Positions 45,609 through 54,489 of a stretch of 55,433 nt of DNA are shown one piece after another (the first letter of the stretch is position 1; every line of letters starts with the position of its first letter). The notes under the pieces are model-generated. The model was not told the origin of the DNA. It saw nothing but the letters and a program-made list of their open reading frames with translations, and did no database searches. Both the position numbers and the translations under genes were made by a program. Where the stretch lies: positions 1 through 55,433 of IMG/VR virus record IMGVR_UViG_3300043449_001455. One strand, 5' to 3'. The stretch is from a virus.

Positions 45609-47855
45609 TCAGCTCAGGGCACCGGTGCCGTAGCAGAAGGCGCCGGGCTGCTTGATCGCGAAGTCGATGTCCTGCAGCGCGATGATGCGCACGGTGCCGC
45701 TGGTGGCGCCGGCGTAGGGATCGAGGGTCAGGTCGAGACCGGACCACATGCCCATGATCATCTGGTCGAAGGCACCGAACACGATGTCGTCGAAGGCCAG
45801 CTGGTTGGACACCACGGCGGGGTAGCCGTTCACTTCGTTGTTCTCGTACACGAAGCCAGCGGCCACGGCAGAGACAGACTTGGCGGTGGACTTCAGAGCG
45901 CCGCGGGCGGCAGCGTTCATCAGGTAGAACAGCGAGCCGGCGTCGGCGTTGTCCTTGGCGACTTCGGTCTCCATGTCGATCAGCTCGGCGAAGGTGCCGT
46001 AGCCGGTCAGAGACTTGGTGTTGATGCCAACGGTGTTCACCAGGCCGCGGGGCTGGTTGCTGTTGCCGGAGCCGTACAGGCCAGCGCGGTCGATCTCAAG
46101 AGCGATCACGCGAGCCAGGTCGTTGCGGACCATTTGCTCAACGTCCACGGAGGACTGGAGCAGCAGGCGGCGGCTGTAGTCGACGAACGCGCCCACGGTC
46201 TTGGGCGACATGGTCACCTGACCCAGAGTCGGATCGGACTCGGTAGGAGCGTTGCCTTCACCCACCCAGTAAGCAGTGGCGGAACCGGTCTGCTTGGGGA
46301 TGGCGATGTTGCCCTGCAGGCCGTTCAGCACGGTGGCGCCCACCTGAGCCAGGGCCAGCTTGTTGCGCAGCAGCTCGATGAAGGAGCCAGCCAGGAGGTC
46401 GGTAGCAACCAGGTTGCCGCCGGCGGTGGCGGGGCTGGTGGCCAGGTCGCGGCGCAGCACCTCGTTGGGCACCATCAGACCGTTGGCGGGCTTGCCGTAG
46501 GTCTTAGAAGCAGCCTCGGAAACCTCACGCTCGAAAGCGGCGGCTTCAGCAGCCTGTTTGTCGCCGGGGTTGGCGAGGTAGTTGAGGGCGCGAAGGAAGG
46601 AATAGGAGCGGGTCTCCTTGTCGGTCAGGCCGAGGTCGGCTGCCTTTTCGTCAGCGATGCGATGTTCCACTTTGGAGGCGCGGGTGTCGAGTTTGTCGAG
46701 GACAGCGGCGCGAGCCTCGTCCACGGAGCGGCCACCATCGATCAGCTCACGAGCCAGATCTTTGAGGCCATGCTTGTCACCAAGAGCGGTGATGGCGGCG
46801 ATACGGCTACGCTCGGCCTCGGCGGCCTTGGACCGGATCACCTCCACGTCAGGGGTGGTGTTTTCCATTTGGAGAACCTTTGGTTCGGGGGTTGGTGATG
46901 CGGCGGTGGCCGCAGAATCGATCGCAAGCGACCGACCCACACCCACAGTGGGGTCAGCCGGAATGCTAACGACCGATACTTCGTAGGGACTCCAATCAGT
47001 CGCTACGAAGCTCTCGCCACGCTCCTCCATCTTGTTGATGGCGTAGCCAAAGCTGACGCCCCGAAGGACGCCATCCTTGACATCAGCCATCACCTCTTTG
47101 GCGAAGCTGTTGCGAGAGAAGCGGACCTTGACATAGCCACGCTTCTTCTTGCCGTCGACCCATGCACGCTCGACGACGCCCACCACCTTGTCAGGGTTGT
47201 GGTTGAAGAGGAGCGGCGCACCGTCATTGAGACGGCTCAGGTCAGCGGACGCACCGTCGTGGCTCAGCACTTCGTTCCCGAAGTACCGCGCGACGGGATA
47301 CTCGCTAGAGAAGGGGAACTCGAAAGTCCGATCCTCCACTTCCGAGAAAACAGTGGCCTCAGTGCGCTGATAGTTGCCTTCCAGTGAGCGGAGGGCCGAA
47401 ATCTTGGTCAGCGCACTGAATCGATGGCCTGCCATCACGTCAGTTTCATCCCAGCCATCGGCGCCTTTGCGGTACACCGCAATCAGCGCAGCCGGGTCGG
47501 CTTCGGTGCCGACAATCTCGAAGCTGCTGCTGGGCACATCGATGCGGCCATCTCGCTCGATCTTGGTGATCCGACCCTGAGCATTGCCGCCAGGGGTGTT
47601 CCACCGGACAAAGTCACCAACGCTGAGTGCGTCGGCTTCGGCGCGTTGCACCAGACCTTCGGCCGCTTCGCGTTCATCGACATCATCCTCTGACTCTTCG
47701 CCAGACAGTGCCTCGACTACATCCTCGACAGCCTCAGCCATATGCTCAGCCACGACCTCGGCAACAGTCTCGCCGATTGCAGCAACTTGCTCTTCCGTCA
47801 GATCGTGCATTGCACGCTCCTCGGTATCGGTAGGTTGTTCCTTGGGTTCGTCCAT
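45609..47855 (-). CDS. Fused prohead protease and HK97-fold major capsid protein
   Basis: 748 residues. Residues 1-75 are acidic. About 78-129 is a Tudor/KOW-like domain (GDFVRWNTPGGNAQGRITKI). About 130-310 is the HK97-type protease with H219 (LLFNHN) and S268 (LRGVSFGYAI). From about 330 (an internal Met) begins the delta-like helical region (VIRSKAAEAERSRIAAITAL) and the capsid fold with TSPATAGGNLVATDLLAGSF and YGSGNSNQPRGLVNT. One protein thus cleaves and builds the shell. An internal start at 46868 has an AAGG upstream and could add free capsid protein. Confidence 0.92.
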   Translation of the reverse strand: MDEPKEQPTDTEERAMHDLTEEQVAAIGETVAEVVAEHMAEAVEDVVEALSGEESEDDVDEREAAEGLVQRAEADALSVGDFVRWNTPGGNAQGRITKIERDGRIDVPSSSFEIVGTEADPAALIAVYRKGADGWDETDVMAGHRFSALTKISALRSLEGNYQRTEATVFSEVEDRTFEFPFSSEYPVARYFGNEVLSHDGASADLSRLNDGAPLLFNHNPDKVVGVVERAWVDGKKKRGYVKVRFSRNSFAKEVMADVKDGVLRGVSFGYAINKMEERGESFVATDWSPYEVSVVSIPADPTVGVGRSLAIDSAATAASPTPEPKVLQMENTTPDVEVIRSKAAEAERSRIAAITALGDKHGLKDLARELIDGGRSVDEARAAVLDKLDTRASKVEHRIADEKAADLGLTDKETRSYSFLRALNYLANPGDKQAAEAAAFEREVSEAASKTYGKPANGLMVPNEVLRRDLATSPATAGGNLVATDLLAGSFIELLRNKLALAQVGATVLNGLQGNIAIPKQTGSATAYWVGEGNAPTESDPTLGQVTMSPKTVGAFVDYSRRLLLQSSVDVEQMVRNDLARVIALEIDRAGLYGSGNSNQPRGLVNTVGINTKSLTGYGTFAELIDMETEVAKDNADAGSLFYLMNAAARGALKSTAKSVSAVAAGFVYENNEVNGYPAVVSNQLAFDDIVFGAFDQMIMGMWSGLDLTLDPYAGATSGTVRIIALQDIDFAIKQPGAFCYGTGALS

Positions 47856-49477
47856 CAGTTAAGCGACCCTTCTGGACGCTCGGGTTGAACTTCTTCCACC
47901 TTACTCGCTTTCTTGCGACGCGATTTCACAGCCCGGCGGGGAGGCTGTTCAGGAGAATCTGCCTCCCCGCCGTCTGCCGCGGGCTCCCCGGGAGGAATAG
48001 GGGCCGCCGGCGGTGCCATATCAACGTCGAGCTGTACCCCGGCGTCGGTGATCGACTTCTTCTCGCGAGCCAGCTGCTGGATGTTTTCGTCAAAATCGCC
48101 GCCCAGCTGCGCGCAGATCTGCGCTTTGGTCATGTAGCCGGCCGCTTCCATCTCACGGTAGGCCTTGACTTCCTTGAGCGGGTCGACCCAGCTCCAGCCG
48201 CGGGCCAGCCACTTCGGGCTGTCGTAGCGCTCGGGGCGCAGCTCGTAATCGGGCAGCGCCAGCTCGCCGGTCAGCACGGCCACGTCGAGCCACTCGCGGA
48301 ACACCCGCATGTGGAAATTCTCGATCAGGTACGCCTGCATCACGCGCCAGTGGTCGCGATCCTCCAGCAGGCTTAGGCGGCTGCTGCTGTAGTTGGTTTC
48401 GCTGAAATCACGGCTCAGCGTTTCGTAGGAGCAGCCAAAGCCCGAAGCAAAGCGCCGGGTCTTGGCGCGCACGAACGCCTCATACTGCGCATCTGGCGAC
48501 GAGATGTCGGGCACCGTGACGCTCTGACCTGGATCGAGATACTTGAACACCCCGGGCTCGAACTCGGTGATGCGCTGCTCGTTCTCAACGTCATCCGCCT
48601 CAAGCTCGCCTTCAGGCGATGTCACGAAGCCCATCAGCGATGCTGCGCTGCGGGCCCGCACCACCGCGGCCTCCTCGTAACCGGCCAGCTGATGCGCATC
48701 GGTGATCACCGGCGCGAACCAGGGCACACCGCGGTGCTGATTCGGGCGCTCGGGAATGAACAGATGGATGACATCCTTGGCCGGCAGGAACACGTGCTTC
48801 ACGTTTTCCCGATCCGGGCTGCCGGCGAACCAATAGTCGCCCGGGTGGCGCGTCAGGAACGCATACTGCACCGGCCGGCCGTAGCGGTCGATCTCGACCC
48901 CCATCCGCCACTCATTGCCCTTGGCGCTCACTGCACCGTTGTACTCATCATCGAGCAGGTCGCTCTCGATGATCTCCAGCGCGATCGGCACCTTGCTGCC
49001 GCCGAACGGGCGCCGGTGGATCCTGAAGATCACCTCGCCGCTTTCTGGCAGCGCACCGGCCGCCAGCCACTCGAACATGTTGAAGCTCTGCTTGCCGGCC
49101 ACATCGCAGTAGTCCTTGCGGCACCAGCGCTCCCACTTGGCCTCGATCAGCCCATTGATCTTCTCGTCGCGTCGATTGCCGCGCAGGCTCATCACCTGCG
49201 ACTGCATCTTCACGCCGGCGCCGATCACGTTGATCTGCGTCGTGCGCTTGGCTTGGCGGGCATACGGGTTGTCCCGCACCATCTGCCGCGACCGGTCGCG
49301 CAGCTTGCGCAGGCTGGTCTTGATCTCGGCATCGGCGCTGGTGCCGTTGCTGATCCAGTCGCTGGTCAGGCGATTGATGATCGCCCCGGCATAGGTGCGG
49401 CGCCGACGCTTGGCGGGCTCCGCCTGTTGTTTCGGCCCGAATCCGATGGCCGTCAGAAGTCGTGTGCGGAGTCCCAT
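47855..49477 (-). CDS. Portal protein (lambda gpB type)
   Basis: 540 residues. TDWISNGTSADAEIKTSLRK, LRDRSRQMVRDNPYARQAKR, then GVEIDRYGRPVQYAFLTRHP, VIHLFIPERPNQHRGVPWFA and SYETLSRDFSETNYSSSRLS are strong portal signatures of the lambda family. It forms the dodecameric DNA channel. The Lys/Arg-rich C-terminus (RRAVKSRRKKASK) is disordered. TGATG overlap with the protease-capsid start. Confidence 0.92.
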   Translation of the reverse strand: MGLRTRLLTAIGFGPKQQAEPAKRRRRTYAGAIINRLTSDWISNGTSADAEIKTSLRKLRDRSRQMVRDNPYARQAKRTTQINVIGAGVKMQSQVMSLRGNRRDEKINGLIEAKWERWCRKDYCDVAGKQSFNMFEWLAAGALPESGEVIFRIHRRPFGGSKVPIALEIIESDLLDDEYNGAVSAKGNEWRMGVEIDRYGRPVQYAFLTRHPGDYWFAGSPDRENVKHVFLPAKDVIHLFIPERPNQHRGVPWFAPVITDAHQLAGYEEAAVVRARSAASLMGFVTSPEGELEADDVENEQRITEFEPGVFKYLDPGQSVTVPDISSPDAQYEAFVRAKTRRFASGFGCSYETLSRDFSETNYSSSRLSLLEDRDHWRVMQAYLIENFHMRVFREWLDVAVLTGELALPDYELRPERYDSPKWLARGWSWVDPLKEVKAYREMEAAGYMTKAQICAQLGGDFDENIQQLAREKKSITDAGVQLDVDMAPPAAPIPPGEPAADGGEADSPEQPPRRAVKSRRKKASKVEEVQPERPEGSLN

Positions 49478-50058
49478 TAGCGGCCGAACCTCACATAGAG
49501 GTTATGAGGGTTGCCTAGTCCGTTTGCGATCATCGCTGCTTTGTTCTCGCGAGCGACATCAGCCTTGAGCTTGCTCTCCAGCGCCAGCAGGTCGGCGAGC
49601 TCGTAGCGCTTGAGGCTTCGGGTGCCGATCCGGTACTCCTGCACCGCACCGCCGCTCATCAGGCTGCGGATTGCACCCTGAACTGCCTCAAGATCCTTCT
49701 GCGCCTGGCTGCGACCATCGAACGCCCCGGGCAGGCCGGCGTAGCTCAGGCTGGGCAGCACTTCAAACTGCCCCGTGCCCAGCGTCGTCTTCTCGCCGCC
49801 GCTCAGCGCGGTCGCCACCGCCTGGAAGTACCAGATGCCGGCATCAAACGCCGCTGATGTCACCGCCGAGATGGTGAACTCCCACCCCGAATCTGCTGCC
49901 ACGCCGACGACAGTCGCGCCCTCGTGGCTGGTGTTGGTGCGGAGGAAGTAGGTGAGACCGTGAGTTGCACTGGTCAGGGGGGCTCCAAACACGTCCGTGG
50001 CGGAGGGGTCTCGCCAGCGGACTGTGTCTCCAGCGCGTACTTGCGAGGGTATTCTCAC
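49477..50058 (-). CDS. gpW-like head-tail joining protein with N-terminal extension
   Basis: 193 residues. The C-terminal 80 (LEAVQGAIRSLMSGGAVQEY, SLKRYELADLLALESKLKAD) match the gpW fold that closes the filled head. Residues 1-115 are a beta-rich extra domain (RAGDTVRWRDPS, GAPLTSATHGLTYFLR), unusual for gpW, which has about 68 residues in lambda. The position A-W-B is as in lambda. TAATG overlap with portal. Confidence 0.75.
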   Translation of the reverse strand: MRIPSQVRAGDTVRWRDPSATDVFGAPLTSATHGLTYFLRTNTSHEGATVVGVAADSGWEFTISAVTSAAFDAGIWYFQAVATALSGGEKTTLGTGQFEVLPSLSYAGLPGAFDGRSQAQKDLEAVQGAIRSLMSGGAVQEYRIGTRSLKRYELADLLALESKLKADVARENKAAMIANGLGNPHNLYVRFGR

Positions 50059-50062
50059 GGCC

Positions 50063-51916
50063 TCACCATTGGCGAACGAACGACCGCTTTGCGGGCTTAT
50101 TCGATCTTAGCGGCGCCTTGCGCTCCCTTTCTACCGGCTTTTCGAGCCGTTTCTCCAGCTGATCCCACATTGTTCTGCGGTCGTACCGCTGATACATCCG
50201 ATTTAGCGCTGCATACGCATACACCAGCTCATCCAGTGCTTCGTTGCGCTGGCTCGATTTCTTCACCCAAACGCGCTCTGGATACCCGCGCACGAACCGG
50301 GTGATCTGCTTCTCTGCTGTCAGCTCCTCAAAATACTCTTTTCCAGCATCTGCGTAAAAGTGCAGGAAGCCTGGGCCGGGCTCGTTGTGCTTTAGTCGGC
50401 CAAACAGCAGGCTTTTCACTGTGTCGCCACCCACCGGATACACCTCGGCGCCTTTCTTCAGCGCCTTGCCCTTGTAGTTCAGGTCGACCTTGGTGGGCTT
50501 GCCGATCGGTGGCTTGCCCTTCTGGCTCTGACCCTTGATCGCGATCACGCCCAGGTTCTGCCGTTCGCGGGCGTACTGGTACACCTCCATCGTGTGGTGG
50601 CCGCCGGAGTCGATGCAGACCACATCCGGCCGCAGCTCGCCGCCCATCGCATGCTTGAACGGCCGCATGATCAGCTCGTCCAGCTGCTTCCACGGCTCTG
50701 GCCGGCTTGGGTCGCCATGGATCACCTGCCGGTCGACCAGCCAGCCTTCCTCCTCGCGGCCCCAGGCCCACACGCTCAGGCTCAGCCTGTTGTCCTGCAC
50801 GTCGCAGCCGATCGTCAGCACTGATGCCTCAGCCGGGATCATCCGCTTCTCGTAGAACTCGGCCCGCTCCAGCAGGCTGTCGGCGCCCACCTTCGCCGCG
50901 TAATCGTCCTCCCAGCTTTCGCCCAGCACGGTGTTGACAAACGTCTTCAGTGCCTCGGGGTCGCTCTTTGCCTCTAGGAACTCGTCCCGCAAGTTCTCCC
51001 AGCTGGCGTTCGGGCTGTAGCTGTAGGCCGCCCAGATGTGGAACGAAGCGTGCTTGCCATTGCCCGGTGCAGTCGCCCGCCATTCGCCGCGCTCGACCAT
51101 CCAGCGCTTTTTGCTATGCGGGATCAGCACCCCGCATTCCTCGCACACGTAATGCACCGGTGAATACGGATCGTCCCACCGCATGTGCGCCCACTTGAGG
51201 TACTGCATGTGCCCGCAATCAGGACACGGCACGAAATACCGGCGCTGGTCGCCCTGCGCGAACAATCGCTCGATCCGGCTTGCATCTTTCAGTGTTGGTG
51301 TGCTGCCGGCGATGATCTTGCGGTTCCAGTAATACTCTGTCCGCCTGATGCCCAGCTTGATCTGGTCGCCCTCGGGCCCGGCACTCGGCGGGTAGCCGTC
51401 CGTTTCGTCGAACATCACAATCCGGCGGCTCACACGGCGGAAGCCCCGCGGGCTGTTGGCGCCCACCAGGCCCAGCGTTCCGCCCGGATACTGCTTCTGC
51501 AGGATCGTGTTGGCGCCGTCCTTCGCCTTGCTATCGCTCACCAACCCCTTCAGCACCGGCACGTCGCGCAGCATTGGCGCGATCTCTTCTTTCGAGTAGC
51601 CCTGGGCGTCCTCAATTGTCGGCTGCACCAGCATCATCGGGCAGGGGTCCTGGTGGATGTGAAAAGCGATGCAGGCGTTGAGGCACTTGGTGTAGCCCAC
51701 CCGGGCGCTCTTCATCACCGAGATCTGCTCGATCGCCGGATCAGTGATCGAGTCCATGATTCCCTTCTGGTACGGCAGCGTGTGCCACCGGCCAGCCTCG
51801 GCGCTGCTCTCGGCCGACAGGAAGAAGTACCGGTCGGACCACTCCGACAGGCTCAGCTTCTCCGGTGGCCTCCATGCCCGCAGCGCAGACGCAGCCAGTT
51901 GCGCAACTTCAGCCAT
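50063..51916 (-). CDS. Terminase large subunit (gpA family)
   Basis: 617 residues from the ATG at 51916, which overlaps the small-subunit stop by 8 nt; the frame is open further upstream but reads as shadow. FFLSAESSAEAGRWHTLPYQ precedes the Walker A-like MKSARVGYTK (68-77). Walker B is RIVMFDETDGY (D170, E171). The C-terminal nuclease shows TIGCDVQDNRL and VVCIDSGGHHT acidic residues. Lambda gpA-type enzymes cut at cos. Confidence 0.95.
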   Translation of the reverse strand: MAEVAQLAASALRAWRPPEKLSLSEWSDRYFFLSAESSAEAGRWHTLPYQKGIMDSITDPAIEQISVMKSARVGYTKCLNACIAFHIHQDPCPMMLVQPTIEDAQGYSKEEIAPMLRDVPVLKGLVSDSKAKDGANTILQKQYPGGTLGLVGANSPRGFRRVSRRIVMFDETDGYPPSAGPEGDQIKLGIRRTEYYWNRKIIAGSTPTLKDASRIERLFAQGDQRRYFVPCPDCGHMQYLKWAHMRWDDPYSPVHYVCEECGVLIPHSKKRWMVERGEWRATAPGNGKHASFHIWAAYSYSPNASWENLRDEFLEAKSDPEALKTFVNTVLGESWEDDYAAKVGADSLLERAEFYEKRMIPAEASVLTIGCDVQDNRLSLSVWAWGREEEGWLVDRQVIHGDPSRPEPWKQLDELIMRPFKHAMGGELRPDVVCIDSGGHHTMEVYQYARERQNLGVIAIKGQSQKGKPPIGKPTKVDLNYKGKALKKGAEVYPVGGDTVKSLLFGRLKHNEPGPGFLHFYADAGKEYFEELTAEKQITRFVRGYPERVWVKKSSQRNEALDELVYAYAALNRMYQRYDRRTMWDQLEKRLEKPVERERKAPLRSNKPAKRSFVRQW

Positions 51917-52451
51917 CTTTCTCTGCCAGCTCCTCCAGCGCTTCCCGGACGATGTCCTCCAGGATCGCAATCTGGTCCTGGGTGAGATCGGGGATCCGCT
52001 GCTTGGCCTTTGACGGCACACCGAGCACCTTGGTGCGGCTGATCGTGATCACCTCCACCCACTGCGCCTCGACATCCGCGGCCCGCACCAGCAGCCCTTC
52101 CTTCTCCTTGCGCTCCAGCTCCAGCAGCTCGGCCTTGAGGTATTCAGTGCGCGCGCGGCTCTCGTTGTACTCGGGGACAATGTCCTCGGGTTCTGGAGAC
52201 GCGAGTGATCGTTGGGCTGGCTTGGGCCGCGCTGGAGGAAAGGCAGTCTCGCCGGCCGGCGGCTTTGGACCCACGCCGATCTTGGCCATGGTTTTGGCGA
52301 ACCAGTCCTCGCGCAGCGTGTCGGACTGAATCAGCTCCTTGCCTTCAGCCGTGCGCACGACCGGAAGGCGACCCTGGCTGATCGCCTTGTAGACGGCAGT
52401 CCGGGACACTCCGAGCGCCGCGGCGGCTTCTGACTTGGTGATGAGCGGCAA
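51909..52451 (-). CDS. Terminase small subunit (Nu1-like)
   Basis: 180 residues. ITKSEAAAALGVSRTAVYKA and ISQGRLPVVRT are a winged HTH of Nu1 type. A coiled linker (RARTEYLKAELLELERKEKE) and the C-terminal gpA-binding region (TQDQIAILEDIVREALEEL) follow. It binds cos and recruits the large subunit. Confidence 0.9.
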   Translation of the reverse strand: MPLITKSEAAAALGVSRTAVYKAISQGRLPVVRTAEGKELIQSDTLREDWFAKTMAKIGVGPKPPAGETAFPPARPKPAQRSLASPEPEDIVPEYNESRARTEYLKAELLELERKEKEGLLVRAADVEAQWVEVITISRTKVLGVPSKAKQRIPDLTQDQIAILEDIVREALEELAEKDG

Positions 52452-52694
52452 GGTATGCCGGTGGTGTTGACCAATGTTACGGGTTTACAGTCCTGGTTGA
52501 CACCAAGCCCAAAACCTAGGCGCAGAGGCTACTATGGCCGGTTGCCTTGTTTTCGGGGAAAGGGGAGATATTGCGCGAAATCGAGTTGAGGCTCATGAGA
52601 CTCACACCAACTTCGGCAAGTTGTGCCTAGGAAAACATCGAGATCCGAATCTACCCCCGAGTCCCTCACGTCGGGAGGACCCGCGAATGAGAAT
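52452..52694. other. Gap upstream of terminase, likely cos region
   Basis: 243 bp without a gene. It contains GTTGACCAATGTTACGGG and a second GGTTGACACCAA 24-30 nt away (52467-52510), close to the Nu1 start. In lambda-type phages cos and the Nu1 binding sites lie in this position. No nicking palindrome could be fixed by eye. Confidence 0.4.
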
Positions 52695-52695
52695 C

Positions 52696-52882
52696 AGTCG
52701 CAACAAAGGGGCCAGGGCCTGCCCCAGGCCTGCCCCTGGGGTGGCCATTCGCTGAGCTCACCCCAGGCAAAGGGCAGGGGGGTGAGATACAACAAAGGCC
52801 CCGCACAATGGCAGGCCCTGAGATACAACAAAGGCCAGGCATGATGCCTGGCCCAGATACAACAAAGGGGCCAGCTGGCCCC
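52696..52882. repeat. Hairpin array with conserved AGATACAACAAAGG spacer
   Basis: The 14-mer AGATACAACAAAGG occurs at 52785, 52821 and 52855 (36 and 34 bp apart), with a diverged copy AGTCGCAACAAAGG at 52696. Each is flanked by a different inverted repeat: CTCACCCC/GGGGTGAG (52757-52786), GGCCAGGCA-TGA-TGCCTGGCC (52833-52853), GGGGCCAGCTGGCCCC (52867-52882), and imperfect GGCC-rich ones. On the minus strand every stem is followed by CCTTTGTTGTATCT. The array lies just downstream of the GP88-like stop. Serial terminators or structured RNA are possible. Confidence 0.7.
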
Positions 52883-52908
52883 CTGCGGTTTGGCTGTGAT
52901 GCCTGGGC

Positions 52909-54018
52909 TCAGGCCCAGACTAGTTCAATCGATCCATCTGCCAGGGCCTGAGGGCCAGGGGTGGCCTGCAGGCTGAAGGGGTCAGCGATGGCACGGTCCG
53001 CCCCTTTGCTTACCTTTGTGCGCAGTATCACAGCCACCCCCTGAGGCTCTAACCATCGATTATCAGACTCATCCCCTGCAATGGCAGGGAGGGTAACTGT
53101 TTGGCCCTTACGGGTGAGCCTGAGGGCCACAGGCCAGGCCTGGCCCTTGGCCAGCAGCACAGGGGCAGCCAGCCTGAAACCTGCCAGGGCAGCTGCCATG
53201 GCGTCTGCCACAGCTGAGGGCCTGTCAGCTGCCAGGCTGGCTGTGACATCCCAGCCAGCTGCCCTTTGTGCTAAAAGGCCAGTCCTGCCCTGCAGGGGGG
53301 CCTTGGAATAGTCGTATAGGGCCATGCTGCCATCGCTCAGGGGCAGGGCCAGGGCCTGGGCTAGGTTCATGGATTCCCCAGCCACAGCCTGCAGGCCATA
53401 ACGTATCCGCAGGGCCTGGGCCTCCTGGGGGCTCAGGCTGAACCGTGCCAAATGGTGCGGGTGATCGTCTGTGCCGCGCAGTCTCACAGCCAAGGGCAGG
53501 CCCAGGGCCTGAGCCTTTGCGTAATGCCGGCCAATGGCCCACAGGAGGGCCCGTTGATACGTGGCAGGCTCAGCCAGCATGGCAAGGGTGCGTCTGCCCC
53601 TGGCAGCTGCCACAGCCTGGCTCAGGCCACCATGGCCAGCCCAGTTAAGGCATCCCATTGCACAGCCAGGGGTGGCCCAGGGGCAGCCATTGCGGGCCAG
53701 GCCCTTTGCCAGGAGGCCCTCAGTCTCAGCCAGGGCCCTCAGGGCAGGGATGAAGGCCCGCGATGGGATGCCGGCATTCTCAGGGGTGATGGCAGCTGCC
53801 AGGGCCTTATGGGGCAAGTGATGAAGAATCACAGGGAGGGCCTGGGCTGAGCCCTTGGCCAGTTTGGCATTGTCGTCTGTCAGCAGGCCAGGGAGGGTGA
53901 GGCTGAACCGTGCCAGGAGGGCTGCCACGTCTGCAGGCAGACGGGAGGGGGCACAAGCGCGGGCCTGGGCTGTGGTTTGGATGGCAGGCATGGAAGGAAG
54001 GGGGATAAGGGTGAGCAT
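52909..54018 (-). CDS. GP88-like family protein
   Basis: 369 residues from the ATG at 54018 (MLTLIPLPSMPAIQTTA); a GTG at 54099 is in frame but lies upstream of the predicted promoter. LLTDDNAKLAKGSAQALPVI, then CPWATPGCAMGCLNWAGHGG (three Cys), ARGRRTLAMLAEPATYQRAL and AVRLRGTDDHP match the order of mycobacteriophage gp88-type proteins (N.Kl.Kg...C..aT..C...CL...G.G...vRL.GtsD). Biochemical role unknown; they occur on phages and plasmids. The gene is CpG-poor and GGCC-rich, unlike the rest of the genome. Confidence 0.7.
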   Translation of the reverse strand: MLTLIPLPSMPAIQTTAQARACAPSRLPADVAALLARFSLTLPGLLTDDNAKLAKGSAQALPVILHHLPHKALAAAITPENAGIPSRAFIPALRALAETEGLLAKGLARNGCPWATPGCAMGCLNWAGHGGLSQAVAAARGRRTLAMLAEPATYQRALLWAIGRHYAKAQALGLPLAVRLRGTDDHPHHLARFSLSPQEAQALRIRYGLQAVAGESMNLAQALALPLSDGSMALYDYSKAPLQGRTGLLAQRAAGWDVTASLAADRPSAVADAMAAALAGFRLAAPVLLAKGQAWPVALRLTRKGQTVTLPAIAGDESDNRWLEPQGVAVILRTKVSKGADRAIADPFSLQATPGPQALADGSIELVWA

Positions 54019-54046
54019 TGTCTGGGCTTCCTGTTTGGAATGGCCC

Positions 54047-54101
54047 TTTGTAGCCATTGGCCACAATTCAGTCAACAGAAATATGTGGCCATTGGCCACA
54101 T
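54047..54101 (-). promoter_or_regulatory. Sigma-70-like promoter with two palindromic operators
   Basis: On the minus strand TTGACT (54075-54070), 17 bp, TACAAA (54052-54047) form a good promoter for the GP88-like gene. A 19-bp palindrome ATGTGGCCA-T-TGGCCACAT lies at 54083-54101 and a one-mismatch copy at 54049-54065, overlapping the -10. Centres are 35 bp apart. This looks like a repressor-controlled promoter. Confidence 0.65.
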
Positions 54102-54107
54102 TCTGTG

Positions 54108-54308
54108 CTAGTGGCGATCTGAGATCAGCCAGGCCTGGGCCTGAGGCTCAGGGGGCAGCTGGCTCGATCGGATGGCCCGTCTGAGGGCCTCCTGGGCAGC
54201 CTCCTGGGCAGCGTAATGCTGCAGGATGGCTGCCAGGTCTGGCCTGCCAGGGGTGGCCCATCCGATGGGCTGGCCCTGGCTGTTTGTGACGCGTTCTAGC
54301 TCAGGCAT
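54108..54308 (-). CDS. Small hypothetical protein
   Basis: 66 residues (MPELERVTNSQGQPIGWATP, then LAAILQHYAAQEAAQEALRR). The helical, Ala/Gln-rich middle is typical of this segment. It starts 8 nt inside the preceding small gene. Function unknown. Confidence 0.55.
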   Translation of the reverse strand: MPELERVTNSQGQPIGWATPGRPDLAAILQHYAAQEAAQEALRRAIRSSQLPPEPQAQAWLISDRH

Positions 54309-54453
54309 GGGGGGCCAGCTTAAAAGTGTGATCCTGGCCCTTAATACGTTGCAGGAGGGCCAGCCTGCGCTCAGCCACAGCCACAGGCCGAGCCTGGGGG
54401 ATGGCAGGCTGCCATCCCTGCTGAATGCCGCGCCAAATCAAAACAATTGCCAT
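54301..54453 (-). CDS. Small hypothetical protein
   Basis: 50 residues (MAIVLIWRGIQQGWQPAIPQ, then VAVAERRLALLQRI). The ATGCCTGA overlap with the next gene and the uniform codon style of the segment support it. Function unknown. Confidence 0.5.
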   Translation of the reverse strand: MAIVLIWRGIQQGWQPAIPQARPVAVAERRLALLQRIKGQDHTFKLAPHA

Positions 54454-54489
54454 GGGAGGGGTAAGGGTAAGGGTTGAAAGGGTGAGGGC

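Noticed and set aside
50063-52021. Terminase large subunit start at 52021
   Set aside because: The extra 35 codons are an Arg/Ser-rich shadow of the small-subunit gene; the ATG at 51916 gives the expected short overlap.
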